Source: Anaerolineae bacterium
Lineage (GTDB): Bacteria; Chloroflexota; Anaerolineae; Anaerolineales; Villigracilaceae
Assembly: GCA_017303735.1 (NCBI GenBank)
Contig: JAFLCF010000020.1
Location: 1 to 36,058 of the forward strand
Length of the DNA stretch: 36,058 bases
Direction of reading: 5' to 3'
Part shown: piece after piece, positions 24,444-32,837 of the stretch
Layout: each line of letters begins with the position of its first letter
Numbering within the stretch: the stretch's first letter is position 1
The notes under the pieces: model-generated
The model's database searches: none
What the model was told of the DNA's origin: nothing
The model's input: only the letters and a program-made list of their open reading frames with translations
Translations under genes and position numbers: made by a program

Positions 24444-25922
24444 CTAGATGAACTGCCCTTCCGCTTCGTTGATAACCAGACCGACGCATTTTCCATTTAA
24501 CCTGGAAAGGAACTCACCAGCGGACTTCAACGCCTCATGCCGGACGTGGGAGCGCCTTGCCACCAGAACGAACTCATCTACAAACGGTGTGATGGCTGTA
24601 AGGTCTGCTACTGTGAGCGCCGGTGTGTCGATCAGCACATAGTCAAATTGCTGGCGCAGGGTTTCGATGAGGGATTTGATGGCAGCGGAGTCTAAGGCTT
24701 GCAAGGGCGAATCAGGCACAGGTCCGGTGGTGAGAAGCGAGAGGCGCTTATGTTCTGTTTGTTTGAGCGCTTGTCTTGTATCCAGCCCTTCTGAGAGAAT
24801 GTTGCTCAGCCCTTGCTCATTTGGCAGGTCGAATAATTGATGCAAGTTCGGGTCGCGGACGTTGCAATCCACGATCACAACTTTTTTGCCCAGCTCTGCT
24901 AGCGCACACCCCAACCCTGCCGCAGTGATGGTTGCGCCCTGACCCGCTTGAGGACCTGTTAATGCAATCACATGAGGTTCAAACATTCCCCGTTGCATTT
25001 GAATGCGTGCTGCGAGGTGCCGAACGGATTCTGAAAATTTAGAGTTGTTTTTTGGGGCGATCCGTAGCTGCTTTCCTTTTGCCTGCGGTAGTTTGGCAAG
25101 CACAGGGAACTGGGCAGTTGATTCGATCTCCTGAATGAAGTGCAATTGGTCATCCATGCTCTCCAAAAGGAAGGCGAGCATGACACCAGCAAACAACCCG
25201 ACCACTGCGGCGAGGGCATAGTTAAGCGACAGGTTTGGACCTGATGGAACTTTGGGGACTACCGCTTCTTCTACAACAGTGATCATGCTGGATTCCATTG
25301 CCTCACGATACAGCACCTGCTCGTACTGACGTAAAAGGGTTTCGTAAGTCCGCTGCTTTTCCTGTAATATCTGCCCAGAGACTACAATCTGTTCATTGGC
25401 GGGTGGTGTTACTACGATCAAGCGTTCATACCCATTGCGGGCGGCTGCCAGGTCGGCTTCTGCCTGGCTGACTTGCCCGGCAAGAATTTCTGATGTGGAA
25501 TTTGAACCGCCAGAGTAAAGTTCATCGCTTTGTTCGATCAAGATCTGTGCAAGCGTGTTACTGGCTATTCCCGCTAATTTTGGATCGGGCGATGAAGCTG
25601 TGATACGGATCAATTCGGTGTTAGGGATCACTTCCGCCTTGATAGTCGGAACTTCTTCTTTCAGGCGTGCCTTTAGCTCCGCCATGACCGGGCGGCTCGT
25701 GGAGAGTTCTACATAGGTATTCATTAATTGGGTGTTGTATGTGTAATACTGGAGGCTTTGTGTCATCCCCATAGATGCTGCCACACGCAAAGTAGTAGAG
25801 GCTGTATACGTAGGTGTGGCTTTGGAAAAAACAAAATAGGCAGGAATCAGAACGAACGCAAGAGTTGTTGCGATGATCCATTTCCTCCGCCAGATAATGG
25901 ATAGGTAGTGTCGTAAATTCAT
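24444..25922 (-). CDS. Wzz-type chain-length protein fused to a degenerate BY-kinase domain
   Basis: A 492-residue polysaccharide co-polymerase of the fused type. Residues 1-30 include the first membrane span (WIIATTLAFVLIPAYFVF). A periplasmic/exterior Wzz domain with coiled-coil helices follows (about 35-225). The second span (about 230-252) carries the Pro/Gly-rich motif VPKVPSGPNLSLNYALAAV before a C-terminal P-loop domain. That domain keeps Walker A' (VVIVDCN, Asp352) and Walker B (VLIDTP, Asp432). In Walker A (GPQAGQGAT, 323-331), however, the lysine is Ala330. The protein ends EGQFI with no tyrosine cluster. Kinase activity is therefore unlikely. The frame is open to a TTG at 25967, but the ATG at 25922 with GGAGTGG upstream fits the family start. 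Confidence 0.88.
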   Translation of the reverse strand: MNLRHYLSIIWRRKWIIATTLAFVLIPAYFVFSKATPTYTASTTLRVAASMGMTQSLQYYTYNTQLMNTYVELSTSRPVMAELKARLKEEVPTIKAEVIPNTELIRITASSPDPKLAGIASNTLAQILIEQSDELYSGGSNSTSEILAGQVSQAEADLAAARNGYERLIVVTPPANEQIVVSGQILQEKQRTYETLLRQYEQVLYREAMESSMITVVEEAVVPKVPSGPNLSLNYALAAVVGLFAGVMLAFLLESMDDQLHFIQEIESTAQFPVLAKLPQAKGKQLRIAPKNNSKFSESVRHLAARIQMQRGMFEPHVIALTGPQAGQGATITAAGLGCALAELGKKVVIVDCNVRDPNLHQLFDLPNEQGLSNILSEGLDTRQALKQTEHKRLSLLTTGPVPDSPLQALDSAAIKSLIETLRQQFDYVLIDTPALTVADLTAITPFVDEFVLVARRSHVRHEALKSAGEFLSRLNGKCVGLVINEAEGQFI

Positions 25923-25973
25923 GTCATTCCACTCCCGGCACCTATGCCCCTCTCGAACTAGGCGCAATATCGA

Positions 25974-26002
25974 ATAACAAAGTATCTATTACACTATAGC
26001 AA
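25974..26002 (-). promoter_or_regulatory. Candidate promoter of the exopolysaccharide cluster
   Basis: The 146-base gap between the response regulator gene and the Wzz gene is AT-rich and has two overlapping candidates. One is an extended -10, TGCTATAGT, at 26001-25993. The other is TTGCTA (26002-25997) with TGTTAT (25979-25974) at 17-base spacing. Either would give a 5' leader of about 45-65 bases. No terminator was seen after the regulator, so read-through from it is also possible. Confidence 0.35.
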
Positions 26003-26068
26003 GAATATTCTTTTTGTTTGTTTGAATATTTTTTGAATTCTATTTAATATCCCCGAAACAATATCGCC

Positions 26069-26773
26069 TTACTCCTCTTTTTGAGGCTCGAACCAGTATC
26101 CGCGTCCCCACAGGGTGTGGATGTATTGATGCCCAAATTTTCCATCCTTTATTTTTTTTCGCAGGTAAAAAACATATAAAGAAGGGTTGGACATACCACC
26201 TGACACGGGCTCTCCCCATACCTCTCTCGCAAGTTCACCCTTTGAAACGATCTTGCCTTGCTCACGCACAAGGTAAGCCAGCACGCTGTATTCTCTTGGT
26301 GAAAGTTCAATGATCTCACCTTTTAGTTTGACCGTTTGAGATGACATATCGACCTGTAGGATCGGGTCTTCGTAAGAAAGGATGTAAGGCGCAGAAGCCT
26401 CGTTTTGGTGATTTGTCCGCCGTAACAAGGCACGGACGCGGGCTTCAAGCTCGTTCTTGTTGAACGGTTTTTTGACAAAATCATCCACTCCTACGCTGAA
26501 ACCATGCAGCATGTCACTTTCACTCGTTCGAGCGGTCAACATCAATACCGGGACACTCGACATCTCGCGTAATCGTACACATACATCAAAGCCGCTCAGC
26601 CCTGGCATCATTACATCAAGAATGACCAGATCTGGGTGGATTTCATAGGATTTTTTTAGACCATCAGGACCGGAAAAGGATTGATATACAGTATGTTCCA
26701 TGGGGCGCATGATCATTTCCACCAATTTCCCCAGATCGGGATCATCATCGATCAATAATATTTTCTTGCCCAT
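26069..26773 (-). CDS. OmpR/PhoB-family response regulator
   Basis: A 234-residue two-domain regulator. The receiver domain has the acidic pocket IDDDPD (Asp9-Asp11), the phosphoacceptor Asp53 in LVILDVMMPG, Thr80 and Lys102 in FVKKPF. The C-terminal winged-helix domain (about 135-230) contains IELSPREYSVLAYLVREQGKIVSKGELA, the usual OmpR DNA-binding segment, and closes with YIHTLWGRGYWF. It should bind direct repeats as a dimer when phosphorylated. No histidine kinase is in the window, so its partner is elsewhere. The frame is open to a TTG at 26797; the ATG at 26773 with AGAGGTGG is the better start. Its position just ahead of the polysaccharide cluster suggests control of that cluster (inference). 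Confidence 0.9.
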   Translation of the reverse strand: MGKKILLIDDDPDLGKLVEMIMRPMEHTVYQSFSGPDGLKKSYEIHPDLVILDVMMPGLSGFDVCVRLREMSSVPVLMLTARTSESDMLHGFSVGVDDFVKKPFNKNELEARVRALLRRTNHQNEASAPYILSYEDPILQVDMSSQTVKLKGEIIELSPREYSVLAYLVREQGKIVSKGELAREVWGEPVSGGMSNPSLYVFYLRKKIKDGKFGHQYIHTLWGRGYWFEPQKEE

Positions 26774-26809
26774 ACCACCTCTTTTGCAATAAATCAAATA
26801 TTCTTAATC

Positions 26810-26838
26810 ATCATAGCATATATCGCTGCGACTTTCAA
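26810..26838 (-). promoter_or_regulatory. Predicted sigma70 promoter of the response regulator gene
   Basis: TTGAAA (-35, 5/6) at 26838-26833 and TATGAT (-10, 5/6) at 26815-26810 are separated by exactly 17 bases on the minus strand. The start point would be near 26803, leaving about 30 bases of leader before the ATG at 26773. This is the best promoter match in the window. Confidence 0.6.
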
Positions 26839-26945
26839 TTTTTTTATGCATTTATGTGAATCTCAAAATTTAATTGGATAAATAGGATGAAATAACTTAA
26901 TAGTTTTTTATTGGGTAGGATTTGAACATGCTGAAGTAGCAGGAT

Positions 26946-27800
26946 TTAGCCAGCAAGATTGAGAAGAATCTTTTGTAACGGCTCAAGCAGGGAAGTGACT
27001 CCTTCAAATACATCCCATCGTTCAATGTGTGTTATCTCTGCTCCGGGGTTTAGTTGCGTCAACGCCCCGAGGCTTTCCAATTCCACGAATTCGGCGTTGC
27101 AGTACATTTCGGCATTGCAGTTGTTATCGGGGTAGAGCGAGCCGGATTGTGCATCGAATGATTTTTTGAAAAGCACCCCATCTACATAATATGCCAGCCA
27201 GCCATGCGGATTGAAGTAACCCAATTTGAAGGGTGGCAAGGCATCGGCTTTGAAAAGAATATAGTCATCGCGCAGGCTGAGGCGCGGATCATTGATGCGA
27301 GCATAGGGCCACAAAGAAATTTGTCGATTAGGTAAAAGCCCTGCCGCATCTATATTTCCGATTGGCATCGGTAAAATGACGGTACCACCCAAACGAAATT
27401 GGGTGATCGCCCAGGGTGCAAGTTCCACTGCCCACAAGCCATCGTTGATGAGGGTGTGGGTTAAAGTAAGTGATGGCTTGTCATTTGCAAGGTGGATCTC
27501 GATCCGTTTTCTAATTCCCGTACCCGGTTCGGTTTGCGCTTCAAGGATTACACCATCGGGCAGATCAGTGATCGTGACTGAGGTGTCGGGAATATAGGTA
27601 CGCGGCATGGCTTCGGGCGAATGCCATAAACGATGACCGCCTCGAAAATAAAAATCACCATAGGGTGTAACAATGGGCGCTTGATGACTCAAATCTACAA
27701 GTAGATTCGTTTTGCCTTTCGGCGTGAGCCCTGCAATGCGCAACGCATGAGGGAGATATTCAATTTCGAGAAAGCTGTTTTTGAGAGTGTGTTTGCTCAT
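26946..27800 (-). CDS. Galactose mutarotase-like protein (DUF4380-like)
   Basis: A 284-residue protein with a mainly beta pattern. Segments such as YGDFYFRGGHRLWHSPEAMPRTYIPD (about 47-72), a central IRKRIEIHLANDKPSLTLTHTLINDG and the C-terminal AEMYCNAEFVELESLGALTQLNPGAEITHIERW resemble DUF4380 and other galactose-mutarotase-superfold proteins. These bind a sugar in a beta-sandwich cleft; some interconvert anomers, and many have no assigned reaction. It is the last gene of the arabinose block, seven bases after the aldo/keto reductase, which fits handling of a free sugar. The ATG at 27800 has no strong ribosome site, so coupling to the gene upstream is likely. Confidence 0.6.
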   Translation of the reverse strand: MSKHTLKNSFLEIEYLPHALRIAGLTPKGKTNLLVDLSHQAPIVTPYGDFYFRGGHRLWHSPEAMPRTYIPDTSVTITDLPDGVILEAQTEPGTGIRKRIEIHLANDKPSLTLTHTLINDGLWAVELAPWAITQFRLGGTVILPMPIGNIDAAGLLPNRQISLWPYARINDPRLSLRDDYILFKADALPPFKLGYFNPHGWLAYYVDGVLFKKSFDAQSGSLYPDNNCNAEMYCNAEFVELESLGALTQLNPGAEITHIERWDVFEGVTSLLEPLQKILLNLAG

Positions 27801-27806
27801 AAATGA

Positions 27807-28790
27807 CTACCAATAGTTGTGAACCAAATTGCGGATTTGCGAATCATAGATCGCTTTGATTTTACCCATCGCCTCAGGACTCAGGGACGGCAAATCTGCC
27901 GCGTTGACATTATCCTCCGCCTGAGCCGGATTCTTCGCGCCCGGGATCGTGCAGGTGACAGCGTCGTGCATCAAGATCCATCGCAAGGCAAACTGAGGCA
28001 TCGTCCAGCCAGCAGGGATAAGCGCGCGTAATTCTTCCACTGCGTGTAAGCCGGTTTCATAGTCCACACCAGAGAACGTCTCGCCGCGGTCGAACGATTC
28101 GCCATGACGGTTGAAAGCGCGATGGTCATCCGCTTCAAACGCGGACTTGACATTGAGCTTGCCTGTCAACAATCCGCTGGCGAGCGGCACGCGTGCAAGA
28201 ATGCCCACCTTGCGGCGCTTGGCTTCAGGGAAGAACAACTCCGCCGGGCGTTGTCGGAAGATGTTGAAGATGATCTGCACCGTTTGCACATTGGGATATT
28301 CCATGGCTTTGAGCGCTTCTTCCACTTTTTCTACGCTGACGCCGTAATAACGCAGCTTGCCCGCGTGGACGAGATCATCCAATACGCCAAACGTCTCAGG
28401 CATGTAAAAGACCTCGGTGGGTGGACAGTGCAACTGCAAAAGGTCAATAGCTTCCGTGTTGAGATTTTTCAGACTGCGTTCGACGAATGCGGTCAGGTTG
28501 ACGCGGTTGTATCCGCGCGCCACATGCGGGTCGAGCCGCCGCCCAGCCTTGGTTGCCACATAGATGGTTTCGCTGCGCTCCTTGCGGAGTTGTGCCACCA
28601 GCCGCTCTGAACGCCCATCGCCATAGACATCGGCTGTGTCAATGAAGTTGACACCCAAGTCAATCGAACGATGAAGAGCCGCAAGAGACTCTTTGTCATC
28701 AACATTGCCCCATGATCCGCCAATTGCCCACGCTCCAAAAGAAACTGTTGAAACTTTCCACCCTGTTTGTCCAAGTTCGCGATATTGCAT
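27807..28790 (-). CDS. Aldo/keto reductase
   Basis: A 327-residue (alpha/beta)8-barrel oxidoreductase. The catalytic tetrad is visible: Asp in FIDTADVYG (about 49-57), Tyr in the same segment, Lys in YVATKAGR (about 81) and His in LLQLHCPP (about 120). The NADPH-binding C-terminus (TIPGAKNPAQAEDN) is of the YakC/Tas-like type. It should reduce or oxidise an aldose or sugar lactone with NAD(P)H. It follows araA in the same transcript after a 14-bp hairpin gap, which suggests a sugar substrate, but the exact reaction is unknown. Confidence 0.88.
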   Translation of the reverse strand: MQYRELGQTGWKVSTVSFGAWAIGGSWGNVDDKESLAALHRSIDLGVNFIDTADVYGDGRSERLVAQLRKERSETIYVATKAGRRLDPHVARGYNRVNLTAFVERSLKNLNTEAIDLLQLHCPPTEVFYMPETFGVLDDLVHAGKLRYYGVSVEKVEEALKAMEYPNVQTVQIIFNIFRQRPAELFFPEAKRRKVGILARVPLASGLLTGKLNVKSAFEADDHRAFNRHGESFDRGETFSGVDYETGLHAVEELRALIPAGWTMPQFALRWILMHDAVTCTIPGAKNPAQAEDNVNAADLPSLSPEAMGKIKAIYDSQIRNLVHNYW

Positions 28791-28809
28791 TTTGTATTTC
28801 CTTATAATT

Positions 28810-28840
28810 GCTCTCTCGGGGGCTTAGCCCCCGAGAGAGC
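28810..28840. other. Perfect 14-bp intercistronic hairpin
   Basis: GCTCTCTCGGGGGC (28810-28823) and its exact complement (28827-28840) are separated by three bases. The stem is GC-rich and very stable. In the leftward transcript it lies 14 bases after the araA stop codon and is not followed by a T-run, so it is better read as a stabilising or attenuating structure than a full terminator. Confidence 0.65.
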
Positions 28841-28854
28841 ATGAGGAGAAGAAT

Positions 28855-30360
28855 TTACAAGCCTTTGTTCAAGTGATAATACAGATCGTTCCAGCGCAGT
28901 TTCTCGCGGAATTCCTGTACGCGGGTGTTCTCATCGATGACGAGGAACTCAATGCCCGCCATGTCTGCGAAGTCTTGCAGATGTTCGGTGGTGAGCGAGT
29001 AACTGAAACTGGTGTGATGTGCGCCGCCTGCGTAGATCCATGCAGCCGCAGCGACGGAGAGATTCGGGCGCGGAACCCAGAGAGCGCGCGCTACAGGGAG
29101 TTTGGGAAGCGGCGCATCGTTCGGGACGACATCCACCACGCTGGCGACCATGCGGAAGCGATTGCCCATGTGGACGATGGAAGCTCCGACCGCGGCACCC
29201 AACTGCGAGTCAAATACGAGGCGCACGGGATCTTCCTTGCCGCCGATGCCGAGCGGATGGATTTCCAGCTTGGGTTTGTGAGCCGCAATGGATTCGCAAA
29301 TTTCGAGCATGTGTGCGCCGAGGTCTTTGTCACCGCTGGCGCTGAAGTGATAGGTGTAATCTTCCATGAACGAAACGCCGCCGGGCAGACCTGCGTTCAT
29401 GACCTTCATGGCACGCACGAGAGCGGAGGTCTTCCAATCGCCTTCCGCGCCGAAACCGTAGCCATCACGCATCAGGCGCTGCACCGCCAGACCGGGCAAC
29501 TGCTTGAGTCCATGCAGGTCTTGGAAGGTGTCGGTAAACGCCATGAAGCCGCCGTCTTTCAAAAATCCGCGCAGACCGAGTTCAGTGCGTGCGCCATATC
29601 TCAGCGACTCATGCTTTGCGCCGCCGGGCTTGAGTTCAGCGACGACATCATATTCATCGAGATAGGTTTTGACGAGCGCGTCCACTTCGGCATCGGTGGC
29701 ATCGTTGACATACTTGACCAGATCACCAATTCCATACCCATTGGTGGAATAACCGAACTGAATTTCAGACTGTACTTTGTCGCCTTCGGTCACTGCCACT
29801 TCGCGCATGTTGTCACCGAAGCGTGCCACCTTGCCGCCCTGCCAATCAGCCCAAGCGGATGCGGCGCGAGTCCACACACCCAACTGTCGCTGCACTTCAT
29901 CGTCAGCCCAGTGACCCACCACCACCTTGCGTTCGATGCGCAGGCGGCTGCCAATGAAACCGAATTCGCGGTCGCCATGCGCGGCTTGGTTGAGGTTCAT
30001 GAAATCCATGTCAATGGTTGACCAGGGAATTTCACGGTTGTATTGCGTGTGTAAATGCGCGAACGGTTTCTTGAGCAGGGTCAAGCCTGCGATCCACATC
30101 TTTGCAGGGGAGAAGGTGTGCATCCACGCGATGAGACCAATGCAACTCTTGGACGAATTCGCCTCAAGGCACAAGTCACGGATGGCATCGGGTGTGGTGA
30201 GCACCGGCTTGAAGACCACCTTCACCGGAATGTGCTTGGATGCTCCAAGCGCGGCTGCGATCTCTTTCGAGTGGTCGGCAACCTGCTCCAAGGTTTTGGG
30301 ACCATATAAGTGCTGACTTCCCGTAATGAACCAAACTTCATATTGTTTCAGATCGATCAT
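28855..30360 (-). CDS. araA: L-arabinose isomerase
   Basis: A 501-residue enzyme, almost the same length as E. coli AraA. It converts L-arabinose to L-ribulose with Mn2+. The metal and catalytic residues are visible: Glu in [19 protein letters not shown] (about 306), Glu in [10 protein letters not shown] (about 333), His in [11 protein letters not shown] (about 350) and His in [14 protein letters not shown] (about 450). The N-terminus, [20 protein letters not shown], is the family start. The ATG at 30360 has GGAGAA upstream. It is separated from araD by a gap filled with the heptamer palindromic repeat. A long plus-strand open frame covers this gene, but it is a shadow. Confidence 0.97.
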   Translation of the reverse strand: MIDLKQYEVWFITGSQHLYGPKTLEQVADHSKEIAAALGASKHIPVKVVFKPVLTTPDAIRDLCLEANSSKSCIGLIAWMHTFSPAKMWIAGLTLLKKPFAHLHTQYNREIPWSTIDMDFMNLNQAAHGDREFGFIGSRLRIERKVVVGHWADDEVQRQLGVWTRAASAWADWQGGKVARFGDNMREVAVTEGDKVQSEIQFGYSTNGYGIGDLVKYVNDATDAEVDALVKTYLDEYDVVAELKPGGAKHESLRYGARTELGLRGFLKDGGFMAFTDTFQDLHGLKQLPGLAVQRLMRDGYGFGAEGDWKTSALVRAMKVMNAGLPGGVSFMEDYTYHFSASGDKDLGAHMLEICESIAAHKPKLEIHPLGIGGKEDPVRLVFDSQLGAAVGASIVHMGNRFRMVASVVDVVPNDAPLPKLPVARALWVPRPNLSVAAAAWIYAGGAHHTSFSYSLTTEHLQDFADMAGIEFLVIDENTRVQEFREKLRWNDLYYHLNKGL

Positions 30361-30384
30361 GGTAATTCTCCTTGTTTAGTGTCT

Positions 30385-30454
30385 GACCATAGACCATAGA
30401 CGATTGACCATTGACAACCATCGTCCATGGTCGGTCGTCTATCGTCTACTGTCC
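30385..30454. repeat. Heptamer palindromic repeat, copy A (between araD and araA)
   Basis: Ten consecutive 7-base units fill this gap. Five are GACCATA-like (30385-30419), then five are complement-type units such as ATCGTCC and ATGGTCG (30420-30454). The two halves can fold into imperfect hairpins in several registers. The araD stop codon TAG (30448-30446) lies inside the repeat. Copies B and C are at 32784 and 33839. Confidence 0.8.
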
Positions 30455-31135
30455 ATAATAGGCGTTTGCGCCGTGTTTCCTCAAATAGTGTTTATCCAAC
30501 AATTCCTGTTGCATCGGTTGAATGCCGGGGTTGAGCAGCATGGTTTGAATATTCATGAACGCCACCTCTTCCATCACCACCGCATTGTGAACCGCATCCA
30601 TCGCATCCTTACCCCAAGCGAATGGACCGTGACTATAGACCACCACACCCGGAATGGCATCTGGATTTTTGTCCTTGAACGTTTCGATGATGACAGTGCC
30701 CGTCTCTTTCTCGTACTCAGCCTGAATCTCTGCTTCGGTCATTTTTCTTGTGCAGGGGATTTCGCCGTAAAAATAATCGCCATGCGTGGTGCCGAGCGCC
30801 GCAATGCCGCGCCCCGCCTGCGCGAAACTCGTCGCCCATCGGCTGTGCGTGTGGACGATGCCACCGATGTTCTGGAAGGCTTTGTACAGTTCCAGATGCG
30901 TGGGCGTATCGGAGGACGGCTTGAGTTCACCATCTACAACTTTGCCTGACTCTAACTCTAAGACAACCATGTCGTCGCGTTTCATTGTCTCGTAGGGAAC
31001 GCCAGATGGTTTGATGACGACCAATCCCTTCTCACGGTCAATGCCAGAGACATTGCCCCAAGTGAAGGTGACCAGTCCGTGTTTAGGAAGTAATAAGTTT
31101 GCTTGGAATACTTGTTCTTTCAATTTCTTCAACAT
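30446..31135 (-). CDS. araD: L-ribulose-5-phosphate 4-epimerase
   Basis: A 229-residue class II aldolase-fold enzyme that turns L-ribulose-5-phosphate into D-xylulose-5-phosphate. Similarity to E. coli AraD is clear from the first residues ([26 protein letters not shown]) through FVIKPSG-like [10 protein letters not shown], the zinc histidines in [12 protein letters not shown] (about 95 and 97) and YSHGPFAWG (about 171), to the C-terminal NAYYGQ. The frame is open to a GTG at 31153, but the ATG at 31135, with ACGGAGAA upstream, gives the family start. It begins 14 bases after the kinase stop codon, so the two are cotranscribed. Its stop codon lies within repeat copy A. Confidence 0.96.
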   Translation of the reverse strand: MLKKLKEQVFQANLLLPKHGLVTFTWGNVSGIDREKGLVVIKPSGVPYETMKRDDMVVLELESGKVVDGELKPSSDTPTHLELYKAFQNIGGIVHTHSRWATSFAQAGRGIAALGTTHGDYFYGEIPCTRKMTEAEIQAEYEKETGTVIIETFKDKNPDAIPGVVVYSHGPFAWGKDAMDAVHNAVVMEEVAFMNIQTMLLNPGIQPMQQELLDKHYLRKHGANAYYGQ

Positions 31136-31149
31136 AATTTCTCCGTAGG

Positions 31150-32766
31150 TCACGCTTTTAGCGTGACAGTCTTAAATCCTTTCACCGCCGCACGTTCGAT
31201 ACCAAGACCTGCCTTGTAGCGTTCCATGAATGCGGCAAAACCACCCACATCTTTTTTGTCAGGTGCAATGGTGGAACTTTTTTCGTTGGCGAATACTTTT
31301 TTATTCAAATAATCTTCGAGGGTTTCATTTCCAATTTTATTGAGCACATACGCGGCAAGCAGAGCCATGCCCCATGCGCCACCTTCGCCCGCGGTTTCCA
31401 TCACCGAGACGGAGGTGTTCATCGCCGCTGCCATGATCTTTTGACCAACACCTTCGGTTTTGAAGAACCCGCCGTGACCGAGCAATTGGTCGAGTTTTAC
31501 GTTTTCTTGAGAGAGAATATCCATGCCGATCTTCAATGTACCCACCGATGAGAACAAGTGTGTGCGCATAAAGTTCGGCAGGGTGAATCGGCTTTCAGGC
31601 GTGCGGATGAATAACGGGCGTCCCTCGGTCAAGTCCGTGATCGATTCACCTGAGAGATAGTTGTAGGCGAGCAATCCACCGCCATCTGCATCACCTGCGA
31701 GCGCCATTTTGTATAGTGTCTCAAATAATTTCGATTGACTAATCTCTACGCCAAGCGCCTTCGTAAATTCGCCAAAGAGCCCTACCCATGCATTGAGGTC
31801 GGAGGTGCAGTTGTTGGCATGGACCATCGCGACAGGCTTGCCTGTGGGCGTAGTCACCATGTCAATTTCAGGATAGAGTTTGGACAGCGCCTTTTCCAAC
31901 ACGATCATGGCGAAGACGGATGTTCCAGCGGAGACATTACCCGTTCGCTCTGCTACGCTGTTGGTGGCTACCATGCCCGTGCCAGCATCTCCCTCTGGCG
32001 GACAAAGTGGAATGCCAGCCTTGAGTCCTCCGCTTGGGTCGAGTAACTTCGCGCCTTCTTCGGTCAGCGTGCCAGCGGATTCGCCAGCCACTAAAACTTT
32101 GGGCAGTATATCTTGCAATGTCCAGGTGATTTTCTCTGCTTTGAGCAGGTCATTGAACTGCCCAAGCATTTTTTTGTCGTAGTTATTGATCGTGCTATCG
32201 ATGGGGAACATGCCTGAGGCTTCACCCACGCCTATCACCTTTTGCCCCGTCAACTTCCAGTGGACATAGCCCGCCAGCGTGGTCTGGTGGCTGATGTCTT
32301 TGATATGCGCTTCCTTGTTCAATATCGCCTGATAAAGGTGTGCAATACTCCAGCGCTGTGGAATGTTGAATTGGAAGAGGTCGGTGAGTTTCTCGGCGGC
32401 TTGCCCTGTCATCGTATTGCGCCAGGTGCGGAAGGGGACGAGTAAATTGTCGTTCTTGTCGAACGCCAGATAGCCATGCATCATGGCGCTGAAGCCCATC
32501 GCACCGACGGTCTTGAGCGTGACGCCGTACTTCTCAGTGACTTCTTTGCTGAGGTTCTGATAACTCTCCTGCAAACCTTTCCAAACATTGTCCAGACTGT
32601 ACGTCCAGACGCCGTGCTCGTATTGGTTTTCCCACTCAAAACTCCCTGAGGCAATCGGAGAATGATCTTCGCCGATCAATACAGCCTTGATGCGGGTGGA
32701 ACCAAGTTCAATGCCAAGGACGGTCTTGCCACTTTCGATTGCTTTTGCGATTTCGTTTTTATCCAT
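31150..32766 (-). CDS. FGGY-family carbohydrate kinase, probable L-ribulokinase
   Basis: A 538-residue two-domain sugar kinase. The first ATP-binding phosphate loop is [15 protein letters not shown] (about 17-31). [17 protein letters not shown] and [14 protein letters not shown] (about 275-305) mark the central phosphate region. [26 protein letters not shown] (about 450-475) is the second domain's adenosine motif. Position between araD and the epimerase gene makes L-ribulose the likely substrate. The sequence does not look like classical E. coli AraB (566 residues, DFGSDSVR start); it is closer in style to the alternative ribulokinases (AraK type) described in clostridia. Xylulokinase-like activity is the main alternative. 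The ATG at 32766 has a strong AGGAGA site. Confidence 0.85.
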   Translation of the reverse strand: MDKNEIAKAIESGKTVLGIELGSTRIKAVLIGEDHSPIASGSFEWENQYEHGVWTYSLDNVWKGLQESYQNLSKEVTEKYGVTLKTVGAMGFSAMMHGYLAFDKNDNLLVPFRTWRNTMTGQAAEKLTDLFQFNIPQRWSIAHLYQAILNKEAHIKDISHQTTLAGYVHWKLTGQKVIGVGEASGMFPIDSTINNYDKKMLGQFNDLLKAEKITWTLQDILPKVLVAGESAGTLTEEGAKLLDPSGGLKAGIPLCPPEGDAGTGMVATNSVAERTGNVSAGTSVFAMIVLEKALSKLYPEIDMVTTPTGKPVAMVHANNCTSDLNAWVGLFGEFTKALGVEISQSKLFETLYKMALAGDADGGGLLAYNYLSGESITDLTEGRPLFIRTPESRFTLPNFMRTHLFSSVGTLKIGMDILSQENVKLDQLLGHGGFFKTEGVGQKIMAAAMNTSVSVMETAGEGGAWGMALLAAYVLNKIGNETLEDYLNKKVFANEKSSTIAPDKKDVGGFAAFMERYKAGLGIERAAVKGFKTVTLKA

Positions 32767-32783
32767 ATTTATCTCCTATCTTT

Positions 32784-32837
32784 GACCACAGACGATAGAC
32801 CATTGACCATGGTCTATCGTCTGTGGTCCATGGTCTA
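32784..32837. repeat. Heptamer palindromic repeat, copy B (between epimerase and kinase)
   Basis: Seven-base units (GACCACA, GACGATA, GACCATT, then ATGGTCT, ATCGTCT, GTGGTCC, ATGGTCT) fill the gap. Bases 32784-32803 and 32809-32828 form a perfect 20-bp stem with a 5-base loop, the strongest hairpin in the window. The epimerase stop codon TAG (32837-32835) is formed by the last unit. Confidence 0.88.

Noticed and set aside
2998..25922. Exosortase/PEP-CTERM system
   Set aside because: Several genes resemble exosortase-associated families, but no exosortase membrane protein and no PEP-CTERM tail is encoded in the window.
28873..30021. 382-codon plus-strand open frame opposite araA
   Set aside because: It lies wholly antisense to a clear, full-length arabinose isomerase; the sequence has no recognisable domain and follows from codon bias of the real gene.
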